NCBI GenBank assembly: GCA_007123395.1
Contig: SKLD01000007.1
Location: 1-16,124, forward strand
Reading direction: 5' to 3'
From: Opitutales bacterium
GTDB taxonomy: Bacteria > Verrucomicrobiota > Verrucomicrobiia > Opitutales > Oceanipulchritudinaceae
DNA length: 16,124 nt
Positions 6,595 to 14,544 of this stretch are shown here, piece after piece. Below the pieces are notes generated by a model. That model saw nothing but the letters and a program-made list of their open reading frames with translations, was not told where the DNA came from and did not search any database. The stretch's first letter is position 1. Every line of letters starts with the position of its first letter. A program made the translations under genes and the position numbers.

Positions 6595-7806
6595 TCAACC
6601 CGTGGACTGACGATTGACGGGACGAAAGCGGTCGCCTCCGCCGTCCCTCCCCGACTCGTGCATGAAGCGTTGGCCGCCCCATTGCCCCGTGCGGGCGAAG
6701 TGGATAAAGTAGCCGTAGACACGCACCGGCCAGAACGGACCGAAGGCAGCTTTGCGGGAGAGCGGGCGCAGCGGGCGAGCGGCTTCTGCTTCAAGCATTG
6801 CGGCCATGGCGTCACTGGCGTCGGTCAGTGCGGCGAGTCCCTGCCGGTTGCGGTCGGCCAACCGTTGACGCGCCTCCGCGCCGAGTTCGCAAAGCGCGCT
6901 GTATTTGCCCATGGCATCTTCCGTCTCGCCCGCCTCATACGTGCAGTCGAGGGCGAGCCGGAACGGCGGCTCGATGCCACCACCCTCGGGAAAGAGAGGG
7001 AGCACACCCGACTCCACGCACCAAGCGAGGCTCTGCGGAAACCCCTCGAAACTACTCAAATACACCGCCACATCCCATGCGCGCATACGCCCGATCCGCT
7101 CCGGCAGTGTGTGCTCGCGCCGCCACGCCACGCGGGCATCGCGACGCCACCTGCGCCGGAAACTCCGCACATCGTTGCCCACCGGAAACACCTCCAGCGG
7201 GATCTCCCCGGAAAACTCCTCTGCCTCCAAAAACCGGGGGATGCGGTCGGCCCGCTTCTGCCGGAACTCCACCCGTCCCGGAAAACCTGTCAGCCCCGGC
7301 ACGCGCGCGGGGACCGGGCGCGGCAGTTCGGCGGTGATCACCGGCCACGGATGCGGGAGTACGTGGATTCGACCTTCCGGAATCCACGGCGATGCCGTGC
7401 GGATGCGCGTCTTCATTCCCTCCACTGGCACGATCACCCCTTGCGCAAAGCGGAGAACATGCACGACAAGCCGCTCAAACAAAGGCAGCGGTTCGTGGAA
7501 AAAAACCAGCCGTCGCTCTGCCCTGTCCGCCGGAGTGACAGCGTCCAGCCCCCATCCTCCCTGATGGTAGATATGGATACGCCGCGCGGGCAGACCCGCC
7601 TGCGCCCGCCGCAGACGCCGCCGCATTGCCCCCACCGATCCGCCCAGAGCGGTGAAGCGGTCGTCTCCGCGCAACCGCGCTTCCGGACACAATTCGATAA
7701 CGTGATGCCCATGCGTCCGCGCATACCTTTCCCACAGGAACAACTCCTCCGTCTCTCCGAAGTTCCGTGCCACATGCACAATCGCCGGCGAATCCTTCTC
7801 CATCAC
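6595..7806 (-). CDS. GT-B fold glycosyltransferase, GT4-like
   Basis: A 403-residue protein with the two-lobe layout of a GT-B glycosyltransferase, which moves a sugar from a nucleotide sugar to an acceptor such as a polysaccharide or lipid. The acceptor cannot be inferred. The N-lobe has 'FHEPLPLFERLVVHVLRFAQGVIVP' (about 103-127) and 'LPHPW'. The C-lobe has 'VAVYLSSFEGFPQSLAWCVESG', which aligns with the EX7E region of GT4 enzymes. The first Glu (E254) is present, but the second position is Trp262 instead of Glu, which is unusual. The first codon is GTG (7806) directly followed by ATG (7803); GGAAGG lies 10 nt before the GTG, so either may be used. It lies 93 bp downstream of the protease gene on the same strand. 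No signal peptide or membrane segment is seen. Confidence 0.75.
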   Translation of the reverse strand: MMEKDSPAIVHVARNFGETEELFLWERYARTHGHHVIELCPEARLRGDDRFTALGGSVGAMRRRLRRAQAGLPARRIHIYHQGGWGLDAVTPADRAERRLVFFHEPLPLFERLVVHVLRFAQGVIVPVEGMKTRIRTASPWIPEGRIHVLPHPWPVITAELPRPVPARVPGLTGFPGRVEFRQKRADRIPRFLEAEEFSGEIPLEVFPVGNDVRSFRRRWRRDARVAWRREHTLPERIGRMRAWDVAVYLSSFEGFPQSLAWCVESGVLPLFPEGGGIEPPFRLALDCTYEAGETEDAMGKYSALCELGAEARQRLADRNRQGLAALTDASDAMAAMLEAEAARPLRPLSRKAAFGPFWPVRVYGYFIHFARTGQWGGQRFMHESGRDGGGDRFRPVNRQSTG

Positions 7807-7899
7807 AAGTGTTCAACCTTCCCCACGAACACCCCGGAAGCAACCGCAATGCTCGCGCAGCACAATACTTAAAGGTAATTCAGGATGGGAGCCAAGCGC

Positions 7900-9873
7900 C
7901 TACAAGCCCGTGCCGAGCAGGCCCCACGCCCCGGTGCCGAAGTTGAAGACCTCCGCGCCCGCTCCCATGCGCCCGCTGCCCCTCCGATAGGACGCCCAGC
8001 CCGCCGCGGGAAAATATACGTTTGGAAACACCCCGCCTGCGGTGTAAAACCAGCCTGCACCGTCGAGGGGCGACCACGCCCAGAAACCATCGCCCGCCGC
8101 GACGGGGTAGAGCCAGCCGAGTTCTTCATGAAACTGCCAGCCGCCCTGCGCTCTGTGGAAGAAGCCCCACCAATGCGCCCAATACCGTCCTCCACCGGTG
8201 TCGAAAGCGCCGTAGACCGCCCGTGAGCCGGATTCCGTCCACACGACTTGATGGAGAAATCCGGCGTCTTCGAGTTCTTCCACGTAGGGGTCTTTCCGAT
8301 ACTCCCATGTGAGATCATAGGTCCCTTCGGAGAGGTCGAAGGTAACTGTCTCGTCTGCCACCTCACCGCTGATCCAGCGCCGCACCTCACCGTTGATCAA
8401 AAAATAGAAAGCGTCATAGAGTCTTCGGGTTCCGCCCGGCACGGCTGTGCCGCGGTCCGGAAGGTCCATGTTTCGCTCGGAGGACACACTCCAGCGAAAA
8501 GTCAGTTCGCCCGGTCCCGTCACCGTTGTCGAGATCAGGCTCGATCCAAGGGAAGGCACCCGGCCGGAACGCACTCCGTCCGTATGCGGCACAAAGGCCA
8601 CTTCGCCGTCCGTCGCCCACGCGAGCAAGGCGGAGCCCATTGCCCCGCCGAGTATCTTGTTCGCGCCCGGCGTGGAAACACGCGCCACATCGCTGCGGGG
8701 GGCGCGGTTGCCGTTGGCGGACACCGGCTGCACCGAGTACGCATACCGCCCCCCGGGAACAACATCCGTATCGACAAAGCTACTCGTATCAGGGGCTACC
8801 TTGGCGATCTCCTCCCATCGCAGGCCCGCCTGCCGCAGCACGGCGACTTCGGCAGCGGCGGTGGAACGGTTCGTCCATTCCAAAAGGATCGATTCGCCGG
8901 CCGTGTCAGCGACAGCGGTGAGGTCGTCAACGCGGCGCAAATTGCGGACACCGGATTGACGGGACGCCTCTTCAATCAACTCCCATACAAACTCATCGAT
9001 TGCCCGCACAAGTGTTGTCGAGTCGCCCCCCCCGACGACAACCGCCGCATTGACCCAGTAATCAAAATCCGGATCACGAACAAATACCGGCCCGCCGCTG
9101 TTGCCACGGTAGACACGAAAATCATTGGTGTAATAGAGCGCTGTCCAAAACCCGCCGCTGTCACGAAAAGTGGACGGCCTGCGGTGGTCCGCGTCCCAGA
9201 AAAAGAGGAAATCATCCGGACCGATTTCGTGCATAAACCCGCGGTTTTCTTCAGGAACGGCTTCCGTTTGACTTGGATATCCGAGAATCCACTTATCGAA
9301 AGGTTTTCGCAACCAGCTCTCAGGGCGCTCCGGATCTACTCCAACGACTGGATATCGATTGCCCGGAACCATCGCCCGGAGATCTAGATTGGCCATGCGT
9401 GCTGCCACCGCGACATCCATGTTGAATGTATCCCAACTGGAGAGTCCTTCGTCCACTCCCCCGTCACGGTCACGCTGGACGCGATCACGGTAGCTGGCTT
9501 CGCGGAGAATAACAGGAAAGAGAAATCGACGTGTGGTGTAATCCGACGGGTTGTAGGTCTGGTGATGCCGCGGCACCATGAAGACTCCGGTCACCCAACT
9601 GAGGGTGTCCGGATCGAAGACAACATGCGCGGCCGTCACCATGACGCCCTTATCCACAACCGACCCGCTCGCAATACCGCGCCCGCCGGAAGGATTGTTG
9701 ACGCGCACGTAGCCAGTGTACCGCAAAGGCGATTGCTCAAGGCGCTCGGTGTCGCCGACTTTCAAGGGCTCGGGAATCGCCGGGAGGTCGCCCGCCGAGA
9801 GAAATCCCGAAAGGAGAACAAACAGGGCATTCCGGGCAAATCGACTATGGAAAATACTTATGCGTATTGGCAC
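7900..9873 (-). CDS. Secreted trypsin-like serine protease with fibronectin-III and C-terminal Trp-rich domains
   Basis: About 657 residues from the GTG at 9873, which has TGAGGTG 6-8 nt upstream and is followed at once by a signal peptide (basic 'RFAR', then 'NALFVLLSGFLSAG'). The chymotrypsin-fold domain holds His83 in 'VTAAHVV', Asp153 in 'NMDVAVA' and Ser259 in 'GNSGGPVF', a complete catalytic triad. A fibronectin type III-like domain follows (about 316-402), then a jellyroll-like segment (about 412-552, 'TTVTGPGELTFRWSVSSE...WEYRKDP'). The C-terminal ~90 residues are Trp/Gly-rich ('LGWLYPV...FWAWSPLDGAGWFYT'), a tail I associate with exported Verrucomicrobiota proteins. The product is likely outside the cytoplasm. 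A longer frame to 9957 would bury the signal peptide. It lies 99 bp downstream of xseA. Confidence 0.85.
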   Translation of the reverse strand: MPIRISIFHSRFARNALFVLLSGFLSAGDLPAIPEPLKVGDTERLEQSPLRYTGYVRVNNPSGGRGIASGSVVDKGVMVTAAHVVFDPDTLSWVTGVFMVPRHHQTYNPSDYTTRRFLFPVILREASYRDRVQRDRDGGVDEGLSSWDTFNMDVAVAARMANLDLRAMVPGNRYPVVGVDPERPESWLRKPFDKWILGYPSQTEAVPEENRGFMHEIGPDDFLFFWDADHRRPSTFRDSGGFWTALYYTNDFRVYRGNSGGPVFVRDPDFDYWVNAAVVVGGGDSTTLVRAIDEFVWELIEEASRQSGVRNLRRVDDLTAVADTAGESILLEWTNRSTAAAEVAVLRQAGLRWEEIAKVAPDTSSFVDTDVVPGGRYAYSVQPVSANGNRAPRSDVARVSTPGANKILGGAMGSALLAWATDGEVAFVPHTDGVRSGRVPSLGSSLISTTVTGPGELTFRWSVSSERNMDLPDRGTAVPGGTRRLYDAFYFLINGEVRRWISGEVADETVTFDLSEGTYDLTWEYRKDPYVEELEDAGFLHQVVWTESGSRAVYGAFDTGGGRYWAHWWGFFHRAQGGWQFHEELGWLYPVAAGDGFWAWSPLDGAGWFYTAGGVFPNVYFPAAGWASYRRGSGRMGAGAEVFNFGTGAWGLLGTGL

Positions 9874-9972
9874 TGGACGCACCTCATTTGACTGTTCGAA
9901 GACGGGCGCACCGACAAACTGCCGGAGAAAGAAACCGCCCCAAAATACAGCTTCCAAGAAACCAATGGCGGC

Positions 9973-11256
9973 TCAAAACTCAAATTCGCGCTGTTTTTTC
10001 CGGCGCACAACATCGAGCTTTACCCGCCCGTCCTGAAGTTGGGCTGTGAGGCGCGAGTGTTTCTCCGCCGCCGCTTTGGTCGTCACGGGTCCGCCGGCCT
10101 CATCCCGCAGAATGGCAAATCCCCGGCGAAGGATGCGGTCGATCCCGAGGTTTTCGAGACGATGCCCAAGTTGCGTGAGGCGTTCGCGACGCATGCGGAG
10201 CGCAAACTCAGGTGAAACCGCGCGTAAACCCGCCGCCGCCTCGGCAAAACGCTCGCGGCGCGCACGGAGGCTCTCCGTGAGAACTTGCCGAAGGCGCGCG
10301 CGGGCGTCGTCAAGGCGTAACCATGCATTCTCAAGGCGAAGCTCAGGCGAATGCCGTCGCAGACGGCTGCCCGCCAGTTCAAGGCGCTGCCGCAACCGTT
10401 CCATCCGGTTGTCGGCCGCCGCCTCGAAATCATCTCTCATCACCTGCAAGCGCTCCGCCAGAGCGATAAACGCGCTCGACACCAGTTCGGCGGCGGCTGA
10501 AGGAGTCTCGGCCCGCGCGTCGGCCGCGAAATCCGTGAGGGCATAGTCGATTTCGTGCCCCACGGCAGAGATCGTCGGCAGGGGACACTCCGCCACGGCC
10601 CGCACCACCTCCTCTTCATTGAAGGGCCACAAGTCCTCCAGCGATCCGCCGCCCCGTCCCACAACCAGCAAGTCAAAAAGCCCGGCATCACCCGCCCAAC
10701 GGACCATCCGCGCGATCTCCGGCGCCGCCTCCCGGCCCTGCACCCGCACCGGCAACACGATCAGACGCCCGCGCCAGTCCCGACGACGCAGAATGCTCAC
10801 AAAATCCCGCAACGCCGCGCCCGTCGGCGATGTCACGAACCCGATCGTCGCGGGCAGCGGCGGCAAAGCCCGCTTCCTCGCCGCGTCAAAGAGGCCTTCT
10901 TCCGCCAGTTTGCGCTTTAACGCCTCGAATGCCTGCTGCAACCGCCCCAATCCCGCGTCCACAACCGTCTTAAAGACCACCTGATACACCCCCCGCGCTT
11001 CGAACACGTTCACCCGCCCGAAACCCGTCAACTCCTTACCGTTGGCCAAAGTCACCGCACATCGCGCAGCGTCGCCGCGGAAAAGCACGCCGCTTACCTG
11101 TGCGTTGTCGTCCTTGAGCGTGAAATACCAATGGCCGCTGCTCTGCCGCCGGACATTGCTCACCTCACCCTTGACCCACACTGCGGGAAAACCCGTCTCC
11201 AGCGTCTCCTTGATCTCCGCCGTCAAGCCGCTGACCGTATACACTCTGCCTTCCAT
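9973..11256 (-). CDS. xseA: Exodeoxyribonuclease VII large subunit
   Basis: A 427-residue protein, normal for XseA. The N-terminal OB-fold (about 5-100, 'VWVKGEVSNVRRQSSGHWYFTLKD') binds single-stranded DNA. The catalytic domain carries 'VTSPTGAALRDF', 'VGRGGGSLEDLWPFNEE' (about 200-214) and 'GHEIDYALTDFAADARAETPSAAAE' split at about 233-257, all hallmarks of the family; a coiled-coil C-terminal part follows. With the small subunit XseB it degrades single-stranded DNA in both directions to oligonucleotides, acting in repair. The ATG at 11254-11256 has GGAG 8 nt upstream; the longer frame to 11373 adds Gly/Trp/Cys-rich residues without homology character. xseB, often directly downstream, is not in this window. 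Confidence 0.96.
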   Translation of the reverse strand: MEGRVYTVSGLTAEIKETLETGFPAVWVKGEVSNVRRQSSGHWYFTLKDDNAQVSGVLFRGDAARCAVTLANGKELTGFGRVNVFEARGVYQVVFKTVVDAGLGRLQQAFEALKRKLAEEGLFDAARKRALPPLPATIGFVTSPTGAALRDFVSILRRRDWRGRLIVLPVRVQGREAAPEIARMVRWAGDAGLFDLLVVGRGGGSLEDLWPFNEEEVVRAVAECPLPTISAVGHEIDYALTDFAADARAETPSAAAELVSSAFIALAERLQVMRDDFEAAADNRMERLRQRLELAGSRLRRHSPELRLENAWLRLDDARARLRQVLTESLRARRERFAEAAAGLRAVSPEFALRMRRERLTQLGHRLENLGIDRILRRGFAILRDEAGGPVTTKAAAEKHSRLTAQLQDGRVKLDVVRRKKQREFEF

Positions 11257-11496
11257 CCAACTCACTCCAATTCCCTTCCGCCCCTCGGGCAAGGGACAAA
11301 ACCCACCCGCACAAGACAGCCGCCAAGGATCCGTCCAACAACCAAATACCGTCCCAAAGCCACGCTCCCACAAGCGGACCCGTCCACCTCAATCCGCGCA
11401 CGCCACCATGGGTAGAGAGTCTGTCACATCGGTATCATCCCCGCCCAGCCGACCGCTTCCAAAAACTCTCCGGCACACCCCATAAACCCGCGCCGA

Positions 11497-11690
11497 TCAT
11501 TGAATGATATATAGCTGAAATAAAAAAATTTTCGTTTATTTTGTCCCATTAAGATTTTGCAGAATGCGTAAATGATGATATATCTCTGAGCTTCTTAAAC
11601 AGAATGGTACACAACTAAATAGATGAATAGCTTATATATGGATTAACTTAAAAGCTCTCATTAAATTTGCTAGTATCTCGGAGATATTTG
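11497..11690. other. AT-rich intergenic island
   Basis: About 190 bp of strongly AT-rich DNA between the divergent xseA and surface-protein genes, in an otherwise very GC-rich window. It contains repeated GATATAT motifs (near 11506, 11578 and in ATATATGG at 11635) and an A7-T4 run around 11524-11534. No coding frame is visible. It likely holds the promoters of the rightward genes and is the sort of DNA silencing proteins bind, but no specific binding site is recognised beyond the dyad noted separately. Confidence 0.6.
11648..11686 (+). promoter_or_regulatory. Possible promoter with overlapping dyad operator
   Basis: TTAAAA (11648-11653) is followed 17 bp later by TAGTAT (11671-11676), each matching 4 of 6 consensus bases. 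A perfect odd dyad, TATCTC-G-GAGATA (11674-11686), overlaps the -10 box and the predicted start, a position where a bound regulator would repress. It faces the surface-protein gene about 100 bp downstream. Promoters are easy to find in AT-rich DNA, so this is tentative. Confidence 0.3.
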
Positions 11691-11782
11691 AAGCGGTACG
11701 GCGGCTTTGCTTCCGGCCTTGCTTCTGCGGTCGGTTCGTGTTCCCCTCGAATCACATTCCCCGTCATTCCCCTCAGTTTTCG

Positions 11783-12352
11783 ATGTGTAATCTTCCCCCC
11801 ACCCCCACGATTGCCGCAGCGCTGGTTTTGGCGGCGGCTTGGCCATGCTTTTCCGTCGGCGCAGAGGTGCCCGCGACGCTGACGCGCCTTGGATCCGGCG
11901 GCTGGACAGCGCCGCTCTCATGGGCTGCCGGGGACGATCCTTCCCCGACTGATTGGCAGCCGGGCGCGGAGGCGGTGATCGCGGCGGGCCTGTCCGTGAA
12001 TGTCGACGCACCGGTGAACACATCCGGACTTTCACTCGAAGGGAGCGTCCGGCTTTCTTCCCATCCACTGACGGTCAGCGGCCCGCTTGAAGGTGCAGGC
12101 ACATTTAGGATGCCCAATATCGCGGGTAGCTTTGGCGAATCAGGGTTGGTGTTCGCGACAGGATCGGCGGTGGAAAGCCGTCACACAATTACCCTCGCGG
12201 ACACGACAAACGGGAAAGTCGTGGTCGCGGCCCTTGGCGAGGGCACCGAAGTCACCTACAATGGATTCTGGGACGGATGGGCACCAACACCCGCCACGAT
12301 ATCCGCATCGGCGGCGGGGCGCGGTTTGTCTTCGGCCCGGACGCGCAGGTGA
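11783..12352 (+). CDS. Exported beta-strand-rich surface protein, 5' part (frameshifted)
   Basis: Starts at the ATG at 11783, followed by a clear signal peptide ('TIAAALVLAAAWPCFSVGA', cleavage likely before EVPAT). The mature part resembles proteins with autotransporter-associated beta-strand repeats: 'GSGGWTAPLSWAAGDDPSPTDWQPG', then 'LSVNVDAPVNTSGLSLEGSVRLSSHPLTVSG'. Coding sense runs to about 12275; after that this frame gives Arg/Ser-rich nonsense ending at 12352, while the real continuation is in the next frame from 12277. A GTG at 11738 would put 15 extra residues before the signal peptide. No Shine-Dalgarno site is seen. The product of this frame alone would lack three quarters of the protein. 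Confidence 0.7.
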   Translation: MCNLPPTPTIAAALVLAAAWPCFSVGAEVPATLTRLGSGGWTAPLSWAAGDDPSPTDWQPGAEAVIAAGLSVNVDAPVNTSGLSLEGSVRLSSHPLTVSGPLEGAGTFRMPNIAGSFGESGLVFATGSAVESRHTITLADTTNGKVVVAALGEGTEVTYNGFWDGWAPTPATISASAAGRGLSSARTRR

Positions 12353-13707
12353 ACAACCAGATGCGCGACCTCGTCCGCGCGCGGGCGGCCTACGCCATCG
12401 GCGACGGCCATCCGGACAACATTCTCGAGTTTGACGAAGGATTCAACGCCGACATGGGCACGGCGGAGGCGCCGAAGGGTGGCTTATCGACCCTGCGGGT
12501 GGGCAGTCTCACCATGATCACGCACGCCACGCAGAACCTTCCGACGATCCACAAGTTCAAAGGTGACGGCAGCCCGACGCACCACGGCCTGCTCATTTTC
12601 GACCAAGACGACGGCGCGCATTGGATTGTGCGGACGCAGGACCAGGAATACGACGGCGGAATCTACTGGCGCTACGACTGGCAGCAAAAAACCGAGACCG
12701 ACCTTACCTCCATCCCCGTCAATGCCCCCGGCGAGGATGTCGGCTTCGGATCAACTGCCCAAGGCACCGTCCTGACCAAGCGCGGCGCGGGGACGTTGCG
12801 GCTCGATCATGCGCAGGGCTACGCCGCCGACTCGACTATGCGGATCGAGGAGGGCGCGGTGGAGTTTCTCTCCAATCCCTACCAGACGTGGTTCTCCGGG
12901 TTCATGAGGGCGGCGGGCAACCATCTGTTCCTCGACATTTCCGGCAGTAGCCGCGCAGCGTTCTTTCCGCAGGCGGGCGAAACCTTCAGCGTGGCGGGTA
13001 TTACCCTTGAAGGGGCCGGGCTACTCCATGTCGGCGGCGGCCGCCTTTACGTGGAACACGAGCTTGATACGGTGTCGGAGGCGTCGATCCGGGTAGTTCT
13101 TGGAGAGAGCGACCTTGAGGGGGTGAAAATCGACGCGCGCGCCGGTCTCGTCGACGGCTCCACTCTTGTCATCGAGGCGGGAGACGGGTTCGGTTCCGGC
13201 GAGTATCCGCTCTTTCCCGCGGGGACGGAGTTGGAGGTTCGGCCCGGCGCGGTCGTTGCACCGGCGGGTTACGCCGCACAGTTCACGCCCGCCACTGGCA
13301 TACTCACGGTTGTCGCGGAGGAGACCATCGATTACGAAGCGTGGCAGAGCCTTTGGTTTGCACCGCAGGACGCGGCCACCGGGCCCGGCGACGACTTTTC
13401 CGGCGACGGTTTGCCGAATGTCTTTGCCTTCGCCTTCGACTACGATCCGCGCAAGACCACGACGCTAGCCTCTGTTCCAGCGGCTCCGCGGATCGTGGAG
13501 CGCGCGGAGGGCCGGGTTTTCCGGTTCCAAGCCGATCCGGCGCGGGCGGGTGCCGCCATCGCAGTCAAAGCATCGAGGGACCTCGCGGAATGGGTGCCCA
13601 TCGAGACCACCGGCATTTTCGGCGGCGACCCGCACGAACGCGGCGTCCGGATCGACGAGGCGGCGCCGCTGCGCTTCTTCCGCGTGAAAGTGACATACGG
13701 CGAATAG
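12277..13707 (+). CDS. Exported beta-strand-rich surface protein, 3' part (frameshifted)
   Basis: A 476-residue continuation of the preceding frame, beginning 'MGTNTRHDIRIGGGARFVFGPDAQVNNQMRD', which joins sensibly to 'TYNGFWDG' if one base is restored near 12275. It contains 'TVLTKRGAGTLRLDHAQGYAADSTMRIEEGAVEF', typical of autotransporter-associated beta-strand repeats ('G-x-G-T-L-x-L'). Near residue 371 'DDFSGDGLPNVFAFAFDYD' is an EF-hand-like calcium-binding or anchor-associated segment. The end ('VKASRDLAEWVPIETTG...RFFRVKV') is a small domain common in exported Verrucomicrobiota proteins. No PEP-CTERM anchor is seen. The ATG at 12277 is probably not a natural start, since it lacks a ribosome site and a signal peptide. 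With the frame repaired the protein would be about 641 residues. Confidence 0.75.
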   Translation: MGTNTRHDIRIGGGARFVFGPDAQVNNQMRDLVRARAAYAIGDGHPDNILEFDEGFNADMGTAEAPKGGLSTLRVGSLTMITHATQNLPTIHKFKGDGSPTHHGLLIFDQDDGAHWIVRTQDQEYDGGIYWRYDWQQKTETDLTSIPVNAPGEDVGFGSTAQGTVLTKRGAGTLRLDHAQGYAADSTMRIEEGAVEFLSNPYQTWFSGFMRAAGNHLFLDISGSSRAAFFPQAGETFSVAGITLEGAGLLHVGGGRLYVEHELDTVSEASIRVVLGESDLEGVKIDARAGLVDGSTLVIEAGDGFGSGEYPLFPAGTELEVRPGAVVAPAGYAAQFTPATGILTVVAEETIDYEAWQSLWFAPQDAATGPGDDFSGDGLPNVFAFAFDYDPRKTTTLASVPAAPRIVERAEGRVFRFQADPARAGAAIAVKASRDLAEWVPIETTGIFGGDPHERGVRIDEAAPLRFFRVKVTYGE

Positions 13708-13763
13708 CCGGGCCGCAGTCTGCGCGGTTGCATGCGGGCGGCCGACCCTGCAAGGTGTGTCCC

Positions 13764-14489
13764 ATGGAAAAAGTCGTGTTCATCACCGGCGTGAGTCGTG
13801 GTCTCGGCCGCGCGCTCGCGGAAGCTTACCTCAACGCAGGGCGCACCGTCTACGGCTGCGCGCGCAGCAAGTGCGACCTCGGAGATAAGTATCCGAATCG
13901 CTTCCACTACAAATCCATTGATCTCAGCGATGCGGAGAGCGGTCCGTCCGCCCTCAGGAACTGGCTTGACGGCGCGCCCGGCTTCGAACTGGCCGTACTC
14001 AACGCGGGCGTGCTGCCCGAAATCCGCGATATGCGGGACACGCCGCTTGAATCGTTGCGTGAGACGATGGAGATCAACGTTTGGTCGAACAAGTGGATCC
14101 TCGACACACTCCTCGCCATGCCGCGCAAACCGGGCCATGTCGTCGCGATTTCCTCGGGCGCGGCGGTGTCGGGAAGCCGGGGCTGGAATGGATACTCCCT
14201 CTCCAAAGCTGCCCTCAACATGCTCGTGCGCCTATACGCCGCCGAAGAACCGGACGTTCATTTCACCGCCTTCGCTCCTGGTCTCATCGACACCGCCATG
14301 CAAGACTACCTCTGTGGCATCGAGGATGACGACGATTTCGAGACGGTCCGCCGCCTCAAGAAGGCGCGCCGTACTCCGGATATGCCCGGACCGGAGGAAG
14401 CCGCCCAAAAGATCACAAAGGTCCTTGAAACCCTCCCCGCGCGAAGCGAGAGCGGTGCCTTCGTTGACATCCGCAAGCTGGACAACTAA
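13764..14489 (+). CDS. Short-chain dehydrogenase/reductase
   Basis: A classical SDR of 241 residues. It has the Rossmann cofactor motif T8-G-V-S-R-G-L-G15, 'LNAG' at 79-82, Asn105 in 'EINVW', and the catalytic set Ser131, Tyr144 and Lys148 ('GYSLSK'), followed by 'APGLIDT'. It therefore should catalyse NAD(P)H-dependent carbonyl or alcohol redox chemistry. Arg34 after the second strand ('GCARSK') hints at an NADP preference. The substrate is unknown. AAGG lies 8 nt before the ATG. It follows the surface-protein gene by 56 bp and precedes the kinase by 55 bp, so co-transcription is possible. Confidence 0.92.
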   Translation: MEKVVFITGVSRGLGRALAEAYLNAGRTVYGCARSKCDLGDKYPNRFHYKSIDLSDAESGPSALRNWLDGAPGFELAVLNAGVLPEIRDMRDTPLESLRETMEINVWSNKWILDTLLAMPRKPGHVVAISSGAAVSGSRGWNGYSLSKAALNMLVRLYAAEEPDVHFTAFAPGLIDTAMQDYLCGIEDDDDFETVRRLKKARRTPDMPGPEEAAQKITKVLETLPARSESGAFVDIRKLDN

Positions 14490-14544
14490 CTACCCACCCT
14501 CAATTTTGGCGGCTAAAAGAAATCGAACCGACCATCGTTGTCCA

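Noticed and set aside
6658..7872. 404-codon plus-strand frame over the glycosyltransferase
   Set aside because: It is antisense to a gene with a coherent GT-B pattern; its own translation is His/Arg/Pro-rich and motif-free.
8248..9387. 379-codon plus-strand frame over the protease
   Set aside because: The minus strand carries a full catalytic triad and signal peptide; the plus frame shows no domain.
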